The position numbers and the translations under genes were made by a program. Under the pieces are notes generated by a model that was not told where the DNA came from, ran no database searches, and saw nothing but the letters and a program-made list of their open reading frames with translations. Below are positions 25,497-33,705 of a DNA stretch of 64,000 nucleotides, in pieces (position 1 is the stretch's first letter; each line of letters begins with the position of its first letter). This DNA comes from Streptacidiphilus sp. ASG 303 (lineage in GTDB: Bacteria; Actinomycetota; Actinomycetes; Streptomycetales; Streptomycetaceae), in assembly GCF_020991365.1 (NCBI RefSeq), contig NZ_JAJLRA010000012.1:1-64000 (forward strand), written 5' to 3'.

Positions 25497-26363
25497 TCAC
25501 ACGCCGGCGGCCTCCTGCCCGGCACGGGCCACCAGCCTGGCCGCTGCGACCAGGCCGTCGGCGCCGGCCAGGCCGCGTTCCAGCACCTGGGAAGGGTCGC
25601 CCCCGCCCGCGGCACGCACCGCGTCGGCGAAGTGGTGCATGTCCTTGCGCATGAGGGTGTGGACGTGCCCGGCCAGTTCGGGGGTGATGTCACCGCCGAG
25701 GGCGCGCAGCGCCGCGCTGCCGCCGCTGCTCGCGGAGACGACCTCGACGAGGGCCGGGACGTCCAGACCGACCTGTGCGGCCAGCGTGAGGACGTCCTCC
25801 GCGTTCTTCATGTTGGTGATGGTCAGGGCGTTGTTGAACAGCTTGGTGAACTGTCCCGCGCCGGCCGGTCCCATCAGCCGGACCGTGTCGCTGAACGTGT
25901 CGAACACCGGCCGCGCCGCCTCGAACGTGTCCTGCGGCCCGCCGGCGAAGGTGGTGAGGGTGCGGGCGCGGGCACCGGGGCTGCCGCCGCTGACGGGGGC
26001 GTCGAGGTAGACACCTCCGGCTTCAGCCAGGCGTGCGGCGATGCGCACGGCCTCGCCGGGGTCGCCGGTGCCGTGGTTGACGACGACCGTTCCGGGGGCG
26101 ATGGCGGCCAGGAGGCCCTGGCCGTCCAGGACGTCCCAGATGTCCGCGTCGTCCCGCAGGCACAGCCCGACCAGCTCGACGGCCGCCCCGAGCTCCGCCA
26201 CGGTGCCGTGGACGGTGTGCGGGACCTTGTCCACCGCCGCCAGGGAGGCGGGGCGCCGGGCCCACACGTGCAGGTCGAAGCCGTGCTCGCCGACGGCTTC
26301 CGCCATGGGGCCGCCCTGGTCGCCCAGGCCGATGAAGCCGACCTTCTTGATGATCGCCGTCAT
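25497..26363 (-). CDS. NAD(P)-dependent beta-hydroxyacid dehydrogenase family
   Basis: 288 aa, the normal length for 3-hydroxyisobutyrate dehydrogenase/imine-reductase-like enzymes. The N-terminal Rossmann motif is VGFIGLGDQGGPMAEAV. The substrate-binding motif is DAPVSGGSPGARARTLTTFAGG, and the catalytic Lys region is GAGQFTKLFNNALTITNM. It would oxidise or reduce a short beta-hydroxy acid or related carbonyl in the cytosol. ATG 26363 has AAGGAC upstream. It lies 74 nt downstream of the SDR gene at 26438-27361 on the same strand, so the two are probably one operon under the XRE regulator at 27495. Confidence 0.88.
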   Translation of the reverse strand: MTAIIKKVGFIGLGDQGGPMAEAVGEHGFDLHVWARRPASLAAVDKVPHTVHGTVAELGAAVELVGLCLRDDADIWDVLDGQGLLAAIAPGTVVVNHGTGDPGEAVRIAARLAEAGGVYLDAPVSGGSPGARARTLTTFAGGPQDTFEAARPVFDTFSDTVRLMGPAGAGQFTKLFNNALTITNMKNAEDVLTLAAQVGLDVPALVEVVSASSGGSAALRALGGDITPELAGHVHTLMRKDMHHFADAVRAAGGGDPSQVLERGLAGADGLVAAARLVARAGQEAAGV

Positions 26364-26437
26364 GGCGACGTCCTTTCGTCTGCCCGGCCGAGAGAATCGG
26401 CCGGGAAAAGAGGGGGAAGCGGAGGTCTGTCCGCCGG

Positions 26438-27361
26438 TCAGCGGACGATTTCGGCGGCCAGCTCCCACAGGCGCTCCGCGTTCGCGGGGTCCAGCGCGTA
26501 GGGCGCCACGCCGGGGACGCCGAGCTCGGTGGGCCGGGCATCGACGAGGGGCGCCTCGTTGACATCCTCGAAGTAGCGGCCGCCCACCCCTTCGACCAGC
26601 GGGGAGCCTGCGAGGAACACGGTGGTCGCGGCGCCCTGCTCGACCGTCTTGCGGTACGGCTCCGGGGTCCTCAGCCCGCCGGTGTGCCGCTGCAGGCCGG
26701 TCGCGATCGCCCCGGGGTGCAGGGCGTTGGCCGTGATGCCGTCGCCGGACCAGCGGCGCTGCGCCTCGACGGCCAGGAGGACCTCGGCGGTCTTGGACTG
26801 GCCGTAGGCGGTGAGGGCGTCGTACGGGCGGAAGCGGAAGTCGATGTCGTCGAAGACGACGGGGGAGAACAGGTGGCCGCTGGAGGAGACCGAGACCAGG
26901 CGGGCGCCGTCGGCCTCCGCGAGGGCGCGGTGCAGCCCCAGGCTCAGGGCGAAGTGCCCCAGGTAGTTCGTGGCGAACTGCTGCTCGTGGCCACCGATGC
27001 CGCGCCCGAGCTCCGGCGGCATCATGATCCCGGCGTTGTTGACCAGGATGTGCAGCGGCCCCTGCCAGGCGGCGGTGAACGCGTGGACCGACTCCAGGTC
27101 GGCCACGTCCAGGCGCGCGACACGGACGGCGTCGTTCCCGGTGGCCTTGCGCAGGTCGGCCGCGACCTGCTCACCGGCGTCGGGGCGGCGGACGGCCAGC
27201 GTGACCTCGGCACCGTGGGCCGCCAGGGCGCGGGCCGTCTCGACGCCGATGCCCGAGTTGGCCCCCGTGACGACCGCCCGCCTGCCGGACAGGTCGACGC
27301 CGGCGATCACCTCCGAGGCGGTGCTGTCGCGGTCGAACGGAGTGGTGAAGAGCTGGGACAT
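26438..27361 (-). CDS. Short-chain dehydrogenase/reductase (long SDR, oxidoreductase)
   Basis: 307 aa. Cofactor motif VVTGANSGIGVETAR (TGxxxGIG), NNAG as HILVNNAGIMMPP, and catalytic Tyr/Lys in TAYGQSKTAEVLL (YxxxK) with SVSSSGH as the Ser region. This WW-oxidoreductase-like subgroup reduces carbonyls with NAD(P)H. ATG 27361 is chosen over ATG 27370 because AGGAGG is at correct distance only from 27361. It is divergent from an MmyB-like XRE regulator (27495) with a 133-nt shared promoter region. The same SDR/XRE arrangement recurs at 31165-33184. Confidence 0.9.
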   Translation of the reverse strand: MSQLFTTPFDRDSTASEVIAGVDLSGRRAVVTGANSGIGVETARALAAHGAEVTLAVRRPDAGEQVAADLRKATGNDAVRVARLDVADLESVHAFTAAWQGPLHILVNNAGIMMPPELGRGIGGHEQQFATNYLGHFALSLGLHRALAEADGARLVSVSSSGHLFSPVVFDDIDFRFRPYDALTAYGQSKTAEVLLAVEAQRRWSGDGITANALHPGAIATGLQRHTGGLRTPEPYRKTVEQGAATTVFLAGSPLVEGVGGRYFEDVNEAPLVDARPTELGVPGVAPYALDPANAERLWELAAEIVR

Positions 27362-27494
27362 GTGGTGCATTCCTCCTGCTTTCGCGGACTGTGCCGCCAG
27401 ACTGCACCGAACGCCGCCCGGCGGACCAGGACAGGCTGAGACTGGGACTGGCAGGGCCACCCAGGAAACCGGAATGCCTTCGTACGCTGGGAGC

Positions 27495-28385
27495 ATGACC
27501 GCCACCGGAGACGCCAACGCACTGGGCCGCTACCTGCGCGCCCGCAGGGAGCTGGTCCTGCCCGAGGAGGCCGGCGTTCCCGACCACGGCAACCGGCGTG
27601 TTCCGGGGCTGCGCCGCGAGGAGGTCGCCTTCCTCGCGGGGATCAGCTCCGACTACTACAACCGTCTGGAGCAGGGCCGGGACCGCAGCCCCTCGGAGCA
27701 GGTCCTGCGCAGCATCGCCCGCGCCCTGCAGCTGGACGAGGAGGCGACGGCGTACCTGCTGGAGATCGCCGCGCCGAAGGGCCCCCGGCGCCGGCGGCCG
27801 CACAGTCCGGAGAGGGTCGGCGACGGCCTCCGCGCCCTCATCGCCTCCTGGCCGCTCACCCCGGCGTACGTCCACGGCCGGTACATGGACGTCCTCGCCG
27901 CCAACAGCCTCGCCGTCGCGCTCTCGCCGTTCAACGCGCCCGGGAACAACGTCGTCCTCGCCGCCTTCCTGGAGCCGGAGATGCGGGAACTCCACCGCGA
28001 CTGGGAGGAGACGACCGCCCGGGTGGTCCCCTACCTGCGCTCCGTCGCCGGCGCCGACACCGACCACCCGCGGCTCGTCGAGATCGTCGGGGAGCTCTCC
28101 CTGCGCAGCGAGCGCTTCCGGAAGCTGTGGGCCCGGCAGGACGTGAAGCACAAGACCACGGGCACCAGCCTGCTCCACCACCCCCAGGTGGGCCCGCTGG
28201 ACCTGCACTACGAGAAACTGCTGGTCCCGGGCACCGGCGGGCAGACGCTGGTCACCTACCTCGCGCAGCCGGGCAGCTCCTCCGAGGAACGTCTGCGCCT
28301 GCTCGCCAGCATGAACGCCCCCGCTGCCGCCGACGGTGCACGGGCCGCGGCGGACCGGCCCGCTCCCGGCCGGGGCATGCCGTAG
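27495..28385 (+). CDS. XRE-family regulator with MmyB-like ligand-binding domain
   Basis: 296 aa. N-terminal helix-turn-helix of the type PGLRREEVAFLAGISSDYYNRLEQGRDRSPS (written in family style; residues about 35-65). The C-terminal PAS-like MmyB domain contains YVHGRYMDVLAANSLAVALS and LHYEKLLVPGTGGQTLVTY. These are repressors that respond to small, often lipid-like, molecules. A TACGCT at 27483-27488 lies six bases before the ATG, so the transcript is probably leaderless. It is divergent from and likely represses the SDR operon at 26438-27361. CTGGG and CCCAG half-sites in the 133-nt gap are possible operator remnants. Confidence 0.9.
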   Translation: MTATGDANALGRYLRARRELVLPEEAGVPDHGNRRVPGLRREEVAFLAGISSDYYNRLEQGRDRSPSEQVLRSIARALQLDEEATAYLLEIAAPKGPRRRRPHSPERVGDGLRALIASWPLTPAYVHGRYMDVLAANSLAVALSPFNAPGNNVVLAAFLEPEMRELHRDWEETTARVVPYLRSVAGADTDHPRLVEIVGELSLRSERFRKLWARQDVKHKTTGTSLLHHPQVGPLDLHYEKLLVPGTGGQTLVTYLAQPGSSSEERLRLLASMNAPAAADGARAAADRPAPGRGMP

Positions 28386-28399
28386 GCGGGATGCCCTCC

Positions 28400-28419
28400 C
28401 CGTGCCGCCGGCGGCACGG
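28400..28419. terminator. Hairpin between convergent XRE and gap genes
   Basis: Perfect 20-bp palindrome with 10-base arms CCGTGCCGCC and GGCGGCACGG, 15 bases after the XRE stop. The remainder of 28386-28669 holds nothing recognised. Confidence 0.5.
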
Positions 28420-28669
28420 CGAGGACCGGCTCCACCCCCGGGACGCGGAACAGCCCCCGGCATCCGCTCCCCGCCCCCGGTCCGCACCGCCCGCCCCGGT
28501 GCGGAACCCCTCGGCCACGGACCTGCCCGCGTCCGGGCCCCTGCGGCGGCCGAGCCCTCCGGACGGCGCACCGGTGCGCCCTGCGTGAGGAGGCCGTCGC
28601 CCTCGCGGCAGCCCGCTGCCCCCGACCGGTCGGCGGGCGGGGGCGGGGGCCGGCGGGAGGTGCGCCGGG

Positions 28670-29668
28670 TCAGCCGGCGGCGAGGAGCTCCAGCGTGTCG
28701 ACCACGCGGTTCGAGAAGCCCCACTCGTTGTCGTACCAGGCGACCACCTTGACGTGGCGTCCGTCGACGCGGGTGAGGGCCGAGTCGAAGATCGACGAGG
28801 CCGGGTTGCCCGTGATGTCGGACGACACGAGCGGGTCGTCCGAGTACTCGAGGATGCCGGCCAGCGGCCCGTCCGCCGCGGCCCGGTACGCCGCCAGCAC
28901 CTCGTCACGCGTCACCTCGCGGGCGACCGTCGTGTTGAGCTCGACGATCGAGCCCACCGGGACCGGCACGCGGATCGAGTCGCCCGACAGCCTGCCGTCG
29001 AGGTTCGGCAGCACGAGGCCGATCGCCTTGGCGGCGCCCGTCGTGGTCGGCACGATGTTGACGGCGGCGGCGCGGGCGCGGCGGGGGTCGCGGTGCGGGC
29101 CGTCCTGCAGGTTCTGCTCCTGCGTGTAGGCGTGGACCGTCGTCATGAAGCCGTGCTCGATGCCGGCGAGCCCGTCGAGCACCGCGGCCAGCGGTGCGAG
29201 CGCGTTGGTCGTGCACGAGGCGTTCGAGACGACCGTGTGCACGGCCGGGTCGTACGCGTCGGTGTTGACCCCGAACGCGAGCGTGACGTCGGCGCCGTCC
29301 GACGGCGCCCCGACGAGCACCTTCCCCGCTCCCGCGTCGAGGTGGGCGCGGGCGGCCTTCGCCGAGGTGAAGCGGCCGGTCGCCTCGAGCACGATGTCGA
29401 CGCCGAGCTCCGCCCACGGGAGCCGCGCCGGTTCGCGCTCGGCGAGCACCCTGATGCGGCGGCCGTCGACGACGAGGGCGTCCCCGTCCGCGGCCACCGG
29501 GCGGCCGAGCCGGCCGGCCGTCGTGTCGTAGGCGAGCAGCCGCGCGAGGGTGGCGGGCTCCGCGAGGTCGTTGACGGCGACGACCTCCAGGTCGCTGCCG
29601 CGTTCGAGCAGTGCGCGCAGCACGTTGCGTCCGATGCGGCCGAATCCGTTGACGGCGATGCGGGTCAT
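28670..29668 (-). CDS. gap: Glyceraldehyde-3-phosphate dehydrogenase, type I
   Basis: 332 aa, full length. NAD-binding start RIAVNGFGRIGRNVLRALL, catalytic SNASCTTNALAP with Cys152, the active-site His in FMTTVHAYTQEQN (about 179), and the C-terminal WYDNEWGFSNRVVD. It converts glyceraldehyde 3-phosphate to 1,3-bisphosphoglycerate with NAD+ in glycolysis. It stands alone, without pgk or tpi, and next to a GlxA-type regulator, so it is probably an accessory isozyme. Extra GAPDH copies sometimes serve as resistant targets for GAPDH-inhibiting natural products; nothing here proves that. ATG 29668 follows AAGGAGACC. Confidence 0.95.
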   Translation of the reverse strand: MTRIAVNGFGRIGRNVLRALLERGSDLEVVAVNDLAEPATLARLLAYDTTAGRLGRPVAADGDALVVDGRRIRVLAEREPARLPWAELGVDIVLEATGRFTSAKAARAHLDAGAGKVLVGAPSDGADVTLAFGVNTDAYDPAVHTVVSNASCTTNALAPLAAVLDGLAGIEHGFMTTVHAYTQEQNLQDGPHRDPRRARAAAVNIVPTTTGAAKAIGLVLPNLDGRLSGDSIRVPVPVGSIVELNTTVAREVTRDEVLAAYRAAADGPLAGILEYSDDPLVSSDITGNPASSIFDSALTRVDGRHVKVVAWYDNEWGFSNRVVDTLELLAAG

Positions 29669-29771
29669 GAGCGGTCTCCTTCCGGTTCACCTCCAGGTTC
29701 GCGCGCGGCCTCCGCCCGTGACAGCGGCGTGGGCGCCCCGGTCCGCAAGGATCGCGCCACGCGGCGGCGGG

Positions 29772-30728
29772 CTACTCGCCCCGGGTGAAGGTGCGCCGGT
29801 ACTCGCTGGGCGTGGTGCCCAGGATGCGCTGGAAGTGCAGCCGCAGGTTCGCGCCGGTACCGAGGCCGGCGTCGGCGGCGATCTGCTCGACGCTCCGCCC
29901 CGAACGCTCCAGCAGCTCGCGGGCCATGTCGATGCGGGCGCGCAGGACCCACTGCATCGGCGTGTACCCGGTGTCCTCAACGAAGCGCCGAGAGAACGTG
30001 CGCGGCGACACCGCCGCGTGCCGGGCGAGCACCTCCAGGGTGAGGGGCTCGCCGAGCCGGTGCAGCGCCCAGGCGCGGGTGGCGGCGAACCGCTCGCCGA
30101 GCGGCTCGGGCACGCTGCGCGGCACGTACTGCGCCTGGCCGCCGCTGCGGTAGGGGGCCGCGACCAGGCGCCGGGCGGCGTGGTTCGACGCGGCCACCCC
30201 GAGGTCCCCGCGCAGGATGTGCAGGCACAGGTCGATGCCGGAGGCGGCGCCGGCCGACGTCAGGACGCTGCCCTCGTCGACGAACAGGACGTTCTCGTCC
30301 ACCCGGACGAGCGGGTGCCTCGCCGCGAGCGTCCGCGCGTAGTGCCAGTGCGTCGTGGCGCGCCTGCCGTCGAGCAGGCCCGTGGCGGCGAGCGCGAAGG
30401 CCCCCGTGGAGATGGCGGCGAGCCGCGCGCCCCGGCGGTGGGCGGCGGTCAGCGCGTCGACGACGGACTGCGGCGGGTCCTCGCGGTCCGGGAACCGGTA
30501 GCCGGGGACGAAGACGATGTCGGCCCACGCCAGTGCGTCCAGGCCATGGGCGACGTGGTACGACAGGCCGTCGCCGCCGGTCACGAGGCCGGGCGCCGCG
30601 CCGCACAGCCGCACCTCGTACGGCATGCTCGCGCGGGTCGTGAACACCTGCGCGGGGATGCCGACGTCGAGCGGCTTCGCCCCCTCGAGCACGAGGACGG
30701 CGACGCGGTGCAGGCGGGAGGGCGGCAC
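29772..30728 (-). CDS. GlxA-family transcriptional regulator (DJ-1/PfpI + AraC HTH)
   Basis: 318 aa. The N-terminal DJ-1/PfpI-like amidotransferase fold has VAVLVLEGAKPLDVGIPAQVF and the 'nucleophile elbow' region AAISTGAFALAATGLLDGR. The usual Cys is Thr here, so a sensor rather than an enzyme. The C-terminal AraC double helix-turn-helix has LEVLARHAAVSPRTFSRRF and GANLRLHFQRILGTTPSEYR. It lies 103 nt upstream of gap on the same strand and may control it (inference). GTG 30728 opens the DJ-1 domain; the ribosome-binding site is weak. Confidence 0.9.
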   Translation of the reverse strand: MPPSRLHRVAVLVLEGAKPLDVGIPAQVFTTRASMPYEVRLCGAAPGLVTGGDGLSYHVAHGLDALAWADIVFVPGYRFPDREDPPQSVVDALTAAHRRGARLAAISTGAFALAATGLLDGRRATTHWHYARTLAARHPLVRVDENVLFVDEGSVLTSAGAASGIDLCLHILRGDLGVAASNHAARRLVAAPYRSGGQAQYVPRSVPEPLGERFAATRAWALHRLGEPLTLEVLARHAAVSPRTFSRRFVEDTGYTPMQWVLRARIDMARELLERSGRSVEQIAADAGLGTGANLRLHFQRILGTTPSEYRRTFTRGE

Positions 30729-30949
30729 GGTGAACAGCCTACGCAGGGGTGCGGGGGCGCGGTTCCGGCAGGCCGGGTGCCGCGGCGGCCACGGCCGGCC
30801 GCCACCGGCCCGCCCGTACGGGGAACCCCGGCACCGGCCCCGCACGCCGGACCGCCCGCACGCACGGACAGCCCCGCCCGCACGGGCCGGAGCCCCCGTC
30901 CGGGGGCCAGCCCGTGCGGGCGGCGCCCCCCGGCCGGGGGGCTCCCGGG

Positions 30950-31093
30950 TCAGCGCGTGGCGAGGACGCCGTCGCGGATGACGCCCGCGACGGCCTCCGG
31001 CCGGGAGAGGGCGACGGCGTGCGAGGCGCCGTCGACCTCGACGGTGGTGGCGCCGGCCCGCTTCGCCGCGAAGCGCTCGACCTCGGGGCTGAT
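30950..31093 (-). pseudogene. C-terminal fragment of an alpha/beta hydrolase
   Basis: 47 codons ending at TGA 30950-30952 read ISPEVERFAAKRAGATTVEV and DGASHAVALSRPEAVAGVI. This is the typical C-terminal end of alpha/beta hydrolases, with the catalytic His in GASHAVALSRP. Nothing upstream continues the fold: the frame runs into a GC-rich CCCGCCCCGCC repeat and then the SDR gene. There is no start codon or ribosome-binding site. This is the remnant of a deleted gene. Confidence 0.7.
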
Positions 31094-31164
31094 GGCCCGC
31101 CCCGCCCCGCCCGGCCCTGCACGGCACCGAGTCGTGCCGCGTCGGCCCCGCCCCGCCCCGGCCG

Positions 31165-31905
31165 TCAGCCCTGGGCGGTGGGACGCACGATCAGCTCGTT
31201 GACGTCGACGTCCGCCGGCTGGTCGACCGCGAAGGCGATGGCGTCGGCGATGGCCGAGGCCGGGATCGCCAGCTGCTCGGCCGCCGCGCGGGCGGCGGCC
31301 TGGGCCTCTGCGGAGCCCCCGCGGTGGGTCAGCTCGCTCCGGGTGAAGCCGGGGCTGACGACGGTGACACGGATGTCCCGGCTCTCCTGCCGCAGCCCCT
31401 CCGACACCGCCGCCACGGCGAACTTGGTGGCGCTGTACACCGCGGCCGTCGGATCCACCCGATGCCCGGACACCGAGGACACGTTGACGATGTGCCCGCC
31501 CCCCTGGCGCTGCATCTGCGGCAGCACGGCGGCGATGCCGTAGAGCACGCCGCGCAGGTTGACGTCGATCATCTGCTCCCACTCGGCGACGTGCAGGTCG
31601 GCCATCGGCGACAGCGGCATCACCCCGGCGTTGTTGACCAGCACGTCGATGCGGCCGTACTCCTCCAGGGCGGCGGCGGCGAAGGCGCGCACGGAGTCGA
31701 GGCTGGTCACGTCCAGCTCGCGGTGGGTGGCCGTCGCCCCGCTGCCGCGCAACTCCCCGACCAGCGAGGCCAGGCGTTCGGTCCGGCGGGCGCCCAGGAG
31801 CACGCGGTGGCCGAGCCCGGCCAGACGGCGGACGGTGGCCTCGCCGATGCCGCTGCTGGCGCCTGTGACGAGGACGGTCTTCGATTCTGCTGCGGACGTG
31901 GTCAT
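31165..31905 (-). CDS. Short-chain dehydrogenase/reductase (classical SDR)
   Basis: 246 aa, classical length. TGASSGIGEATVRRL cofactor motif, VLVNNAGVMPLSP, Ser region NVSSVSGHRVDP, catalytic YSATKFAVAAVSEGL (YxxxK), PGFTRSELTH. It is an NADP-type oxidoreductase of unknown substrate, similar to YdfG/clavaldehyde-dehydrogenase-like SDRs. ATG 31905 follows GAAGGAG. It is divergent from an MmyB-like XRE regulator at 32357, with a 15-bp perfect palindrome between them (31983-32017). This is the second SDR/XRE module in the window. A hydrolase remnant lies just downstream. Confidence 0.92.
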   Translation of the reverse strand: MTTSAAESKTVLVTGASSGIGEATVRRLAGLGHRVLLGARRTERLASLVGELRGSGATATHRELDVTSLDSVRAFAAAALEEYGRIDVLVNNAGVMPLSPMADLHVAEWEQMIDVNLRGVLYGIAAVLPQMQRQGGGHIVNVSSVSGHRVDPTAAVYSATKFAVAAVSEGLRQESRDIRVTVVSPGFTRSELTHRGGSAEAQAAARAAAEQLAIPASAIADAIAFAVDQPADVDVNELIVRPTAQG

Positions 31906-31938
31906 GCGTGCTCCTTCGGAGTCTCCGGCGGCGGTCGC

Positions 31939-32039
31939 CGCCTCCTGCAACTCCAGTGCGCCGGGACGGATCCGGGAAGGGAGCGGGTACCTGGGTGTGC
32001 GGCACCCAGGTACCCGCCCCTCCCTCGTCGCAGGAGGCG
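31939..32039. promoter_or_regulatory. Nested palindromes in SDR/XRE divergent region; probable operator
   Basis: The inner repeat is perfect: 15-bp arms at 31983-31997 and 32003-32017 with core GGGTG-TGCGG-CACCC. It is enclosed by an outer repeat CGCCTCCTGC (31939-31948) and GCAGGAGGCG (32030-32039). The same core GGGTG-N5-CACCC followed by AGG recurs at 33270-33287 before the next gene. Its place between divergent genes suggests a binding site for the adjacent XRE regulator. The rest of the 31906-32356 gap shows nothing else. Confidence 0.6.
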
Positions 32040-32356
32040 GGCGGACGCCGGCACGGCCGGCGGACGCCCGTGGTGCCGGCGGCCCGAGGGCGCCCCGCCC
32101 CACCGCCCGCACAGCCCCACAGCCGCACCGCCGCACCGCCCGCGGCGGTCCCGACGCGGCGGACCGTGCCGGGCCGGCGGACCCGCGGCCGTCCGCGGAC
32201 GGGGCCGGCCTCGCATGCCGGCCGGACAGGGCGACGACCGACGGCCCGGCCTGCCCACAGCTGCGACGCGCCGGGCGGGGGAGCAGCGCGACCACGCACC
32301 CGGCCGCCCCGGACCACCGGACGGCGCAGCCCGCGAGCGCGACTAGCATCGGTGCC

Positions 32357-33184
32357 ATGACAGCACGCGACAACGAGCTCGGCGCGTTCCTCCGCGCGAG
32401 CCGCGCCCGTGTGCAGCCCGCCGACGCCGGGCTCGCAGGCGGTGTCTCGGGGCGGCGCGTCCGAGGCCTCCGCCGCGAGGAGGTCGCCGTGCTCTCCGGG
32501 GTCAGCGCCGACTACTACGCCCGCCTCGAGCAGGGGCGCGAGCGCAATCCCTCCGCCCAGGTGATCGGTGCGATCGGGCGTGCGCTCCGCCTTGCGCCCG
32601 ATGCGCGCGAGCACCTGTACCGGCTGGCGGGGCTGAACCCCGGGCTCGGGCCGGACCGCTCGCGGGACCTCGTGCACCCGTCGCTCCTGCACCTGCTGGA
32701 GGCCTTTCCCCGGGCGGCGGCCTACGTGCTCGGCCCGGCCTTCGACGTGCTCGCGGCCAACCCGGTCGCCGACGCACTGCTGTCGCCGTTCGGGGACGAG
32801 CGGAACATGCCGCGCATCCTGTTCACCCACCCCCGGGGGAAGGCGGTGTTCGCGGAGTGGGAGCTGCTGCAGCGCAGCACCGCGTCCGCGCTGCGCCTGA
32901 ACGCCGGGCGGTTCCCCGACGACAGGTCCATCACCGCTCTCGTCGCGGAGCTCGGGGAGGCCTCACCGGAGTTCCGCGCGCTGTGGGACGCCCACGACGT
33001 CGGAAGCCTGACCCGGGCCTTCAAGGTGTTCGTCCACCCCGGGGCCGGGCGCATCGAGCTGACCTACCAGACCTTCGACGTGGTGGATGCCCCGGGGCAG
33101 CTGCTGCTCGTCGGCACCCCGGAGCCCGGCAGCCGCAGCGAGGAGGCCGTCGCCCAGCTGGCCTCCGGCGCGGAACCGGCCTGA
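32357..33184 (+). CDS. XRE-family regulator with MmyB-like ligand-binding domain
   Basis: 275 aa. Helix-turn-helix at about 35-65 (RGLRREEVAVLSGVSADYY; RLEQGRERNPS). The C-terminal MmyB/PAS-like domain shows AYVLGPAFDVLAANPVADAL, ILFTHPRGKAVFAEWELL and IELTYQTFDVVDAPGQLLL. It is paralogous in design to 27495-28385. TAGCAT at 32344-32349 is seven bases from the ATG, so the mRNA is probably leaderless. It likely represses the divergent SDR gene and itself through the palindrome at 31983-32017, and perhaps the 33391 gene through 33264-33290. Confidence 0.9.
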   Translation: MTARDNELGAFLRASRARVQPADAGLAGGVSGRRVRGLRREEVAVLSGVSADYYARLEQGRERNPSAQVIGAIGRALRLAPDAREHLYRLAGLNPGLGPDRSRDLVHPSLLHLLEAFPRAAAYVLGPAFDVLAANPVADALLSPFGDERNMPRILFTHPRGKAVFAEWELLQRSTASALRLNAGRFPDDRSITALVAELGEASPEFRALWDAHDVGSLTRAFKVFVHPGAGRIELTYQTFDVVDAPGQLLLVGTPEPGSRSEEAVAQLASGAEPA

Positions 33185-33263
33185 CCTGCCCCGTCCTGCC
33201 CGGCCCTGCTCCGTTCCGTTCCGCCCCGTCCCGTCCCGCTCCGTCCTGGGCGGACCACGGCCG

Positions 33264-33290
33264 CTTCCCGGGTGCCGTACACCCAGGAAG
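33264..33290. promoter_or_regulatory. Second copy of the GGGTG-N5-CACCC operator-like palindrome
   Basis: CTTCC-C-GGGTG (33264-33274), spacer CCGTA, CACCC-A-GGAAG (33280-33290): ten of eleven arm positions pair. It shares GGGTG-N5-CACCCAGG with the element at 31983-32017 and lies 100 nt before the gene at 33391, after the XRE stop. Confidence 0.5.
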
Positions 33291-33390
33291 ACGCTGCCTT
33301 CCCGCCCGCCGGCCCGCGCCGCACGCTGGAGGGGCCGCCGGAGGGTGAGACCCGGCCGGCCACGACCACCCACCATCGGAAAGGGCCCCC

Positions 33391-33705
33391 ATGGGCGAGA
33401 TCCTGGAAGTGACCAGCCTCCGACCCGCGCCCGGCCTCACGCCGGAGGACTTCGTCGCGGCGAACGCGGACATCAACGAGTACCTCAGGCGCCGGCCCGG
33501 CTTCGCGTGGCGCCGCATCGTCGTGCGGGACGACGGCACGATCCTCGACATCGTCGCCTACGACAGCATCGAGCACGCCCGCTCCGGCGCCGCCGGGATC
33601 ACCGGCGAGATGGCCGGCTCGCCGGTGCACGACGCGATCGACCACAGCACCGTCGACTGGCAGTTCACCACCGTGCTCCAGCACGTCGAGCGACACGACC
33701 CCTGA
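33391..33705 (+). CDS. Small hypothetical protein, ferredoxin-like/ABM-type fold suspected
   Basis: 104 aa, soluble. The pattern ILEVTSLRPAPGLTPEDFVAA, YLRRRPGFAWRRIVVRDDG and TILDIVAYDSIEHARSGAAG resembles dimeric alpha-beta barrel proteins (antibiotic biosynthesis monooxygenase-like/stress-responsive), where a small unit reads a ligand or performs cofactor-free oxidation. No catalytic residue can be named. A good GGAAAGGG ribosome-binding site precedes ATG 33391. It lies 206 nt downstream of the XRE regulator on the same strand, with an operator-like palindrome between. Confidence 0.75.
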   Translation: MGEILEVTSLRPAPGLTPEDFVAANADINEYLRRRPGFAWRRIVVRDDGTILDIVAYDSIEHARSGAAGITGEMAGSPVHDAIDHSTVDWQFTTVLQHVERHDP

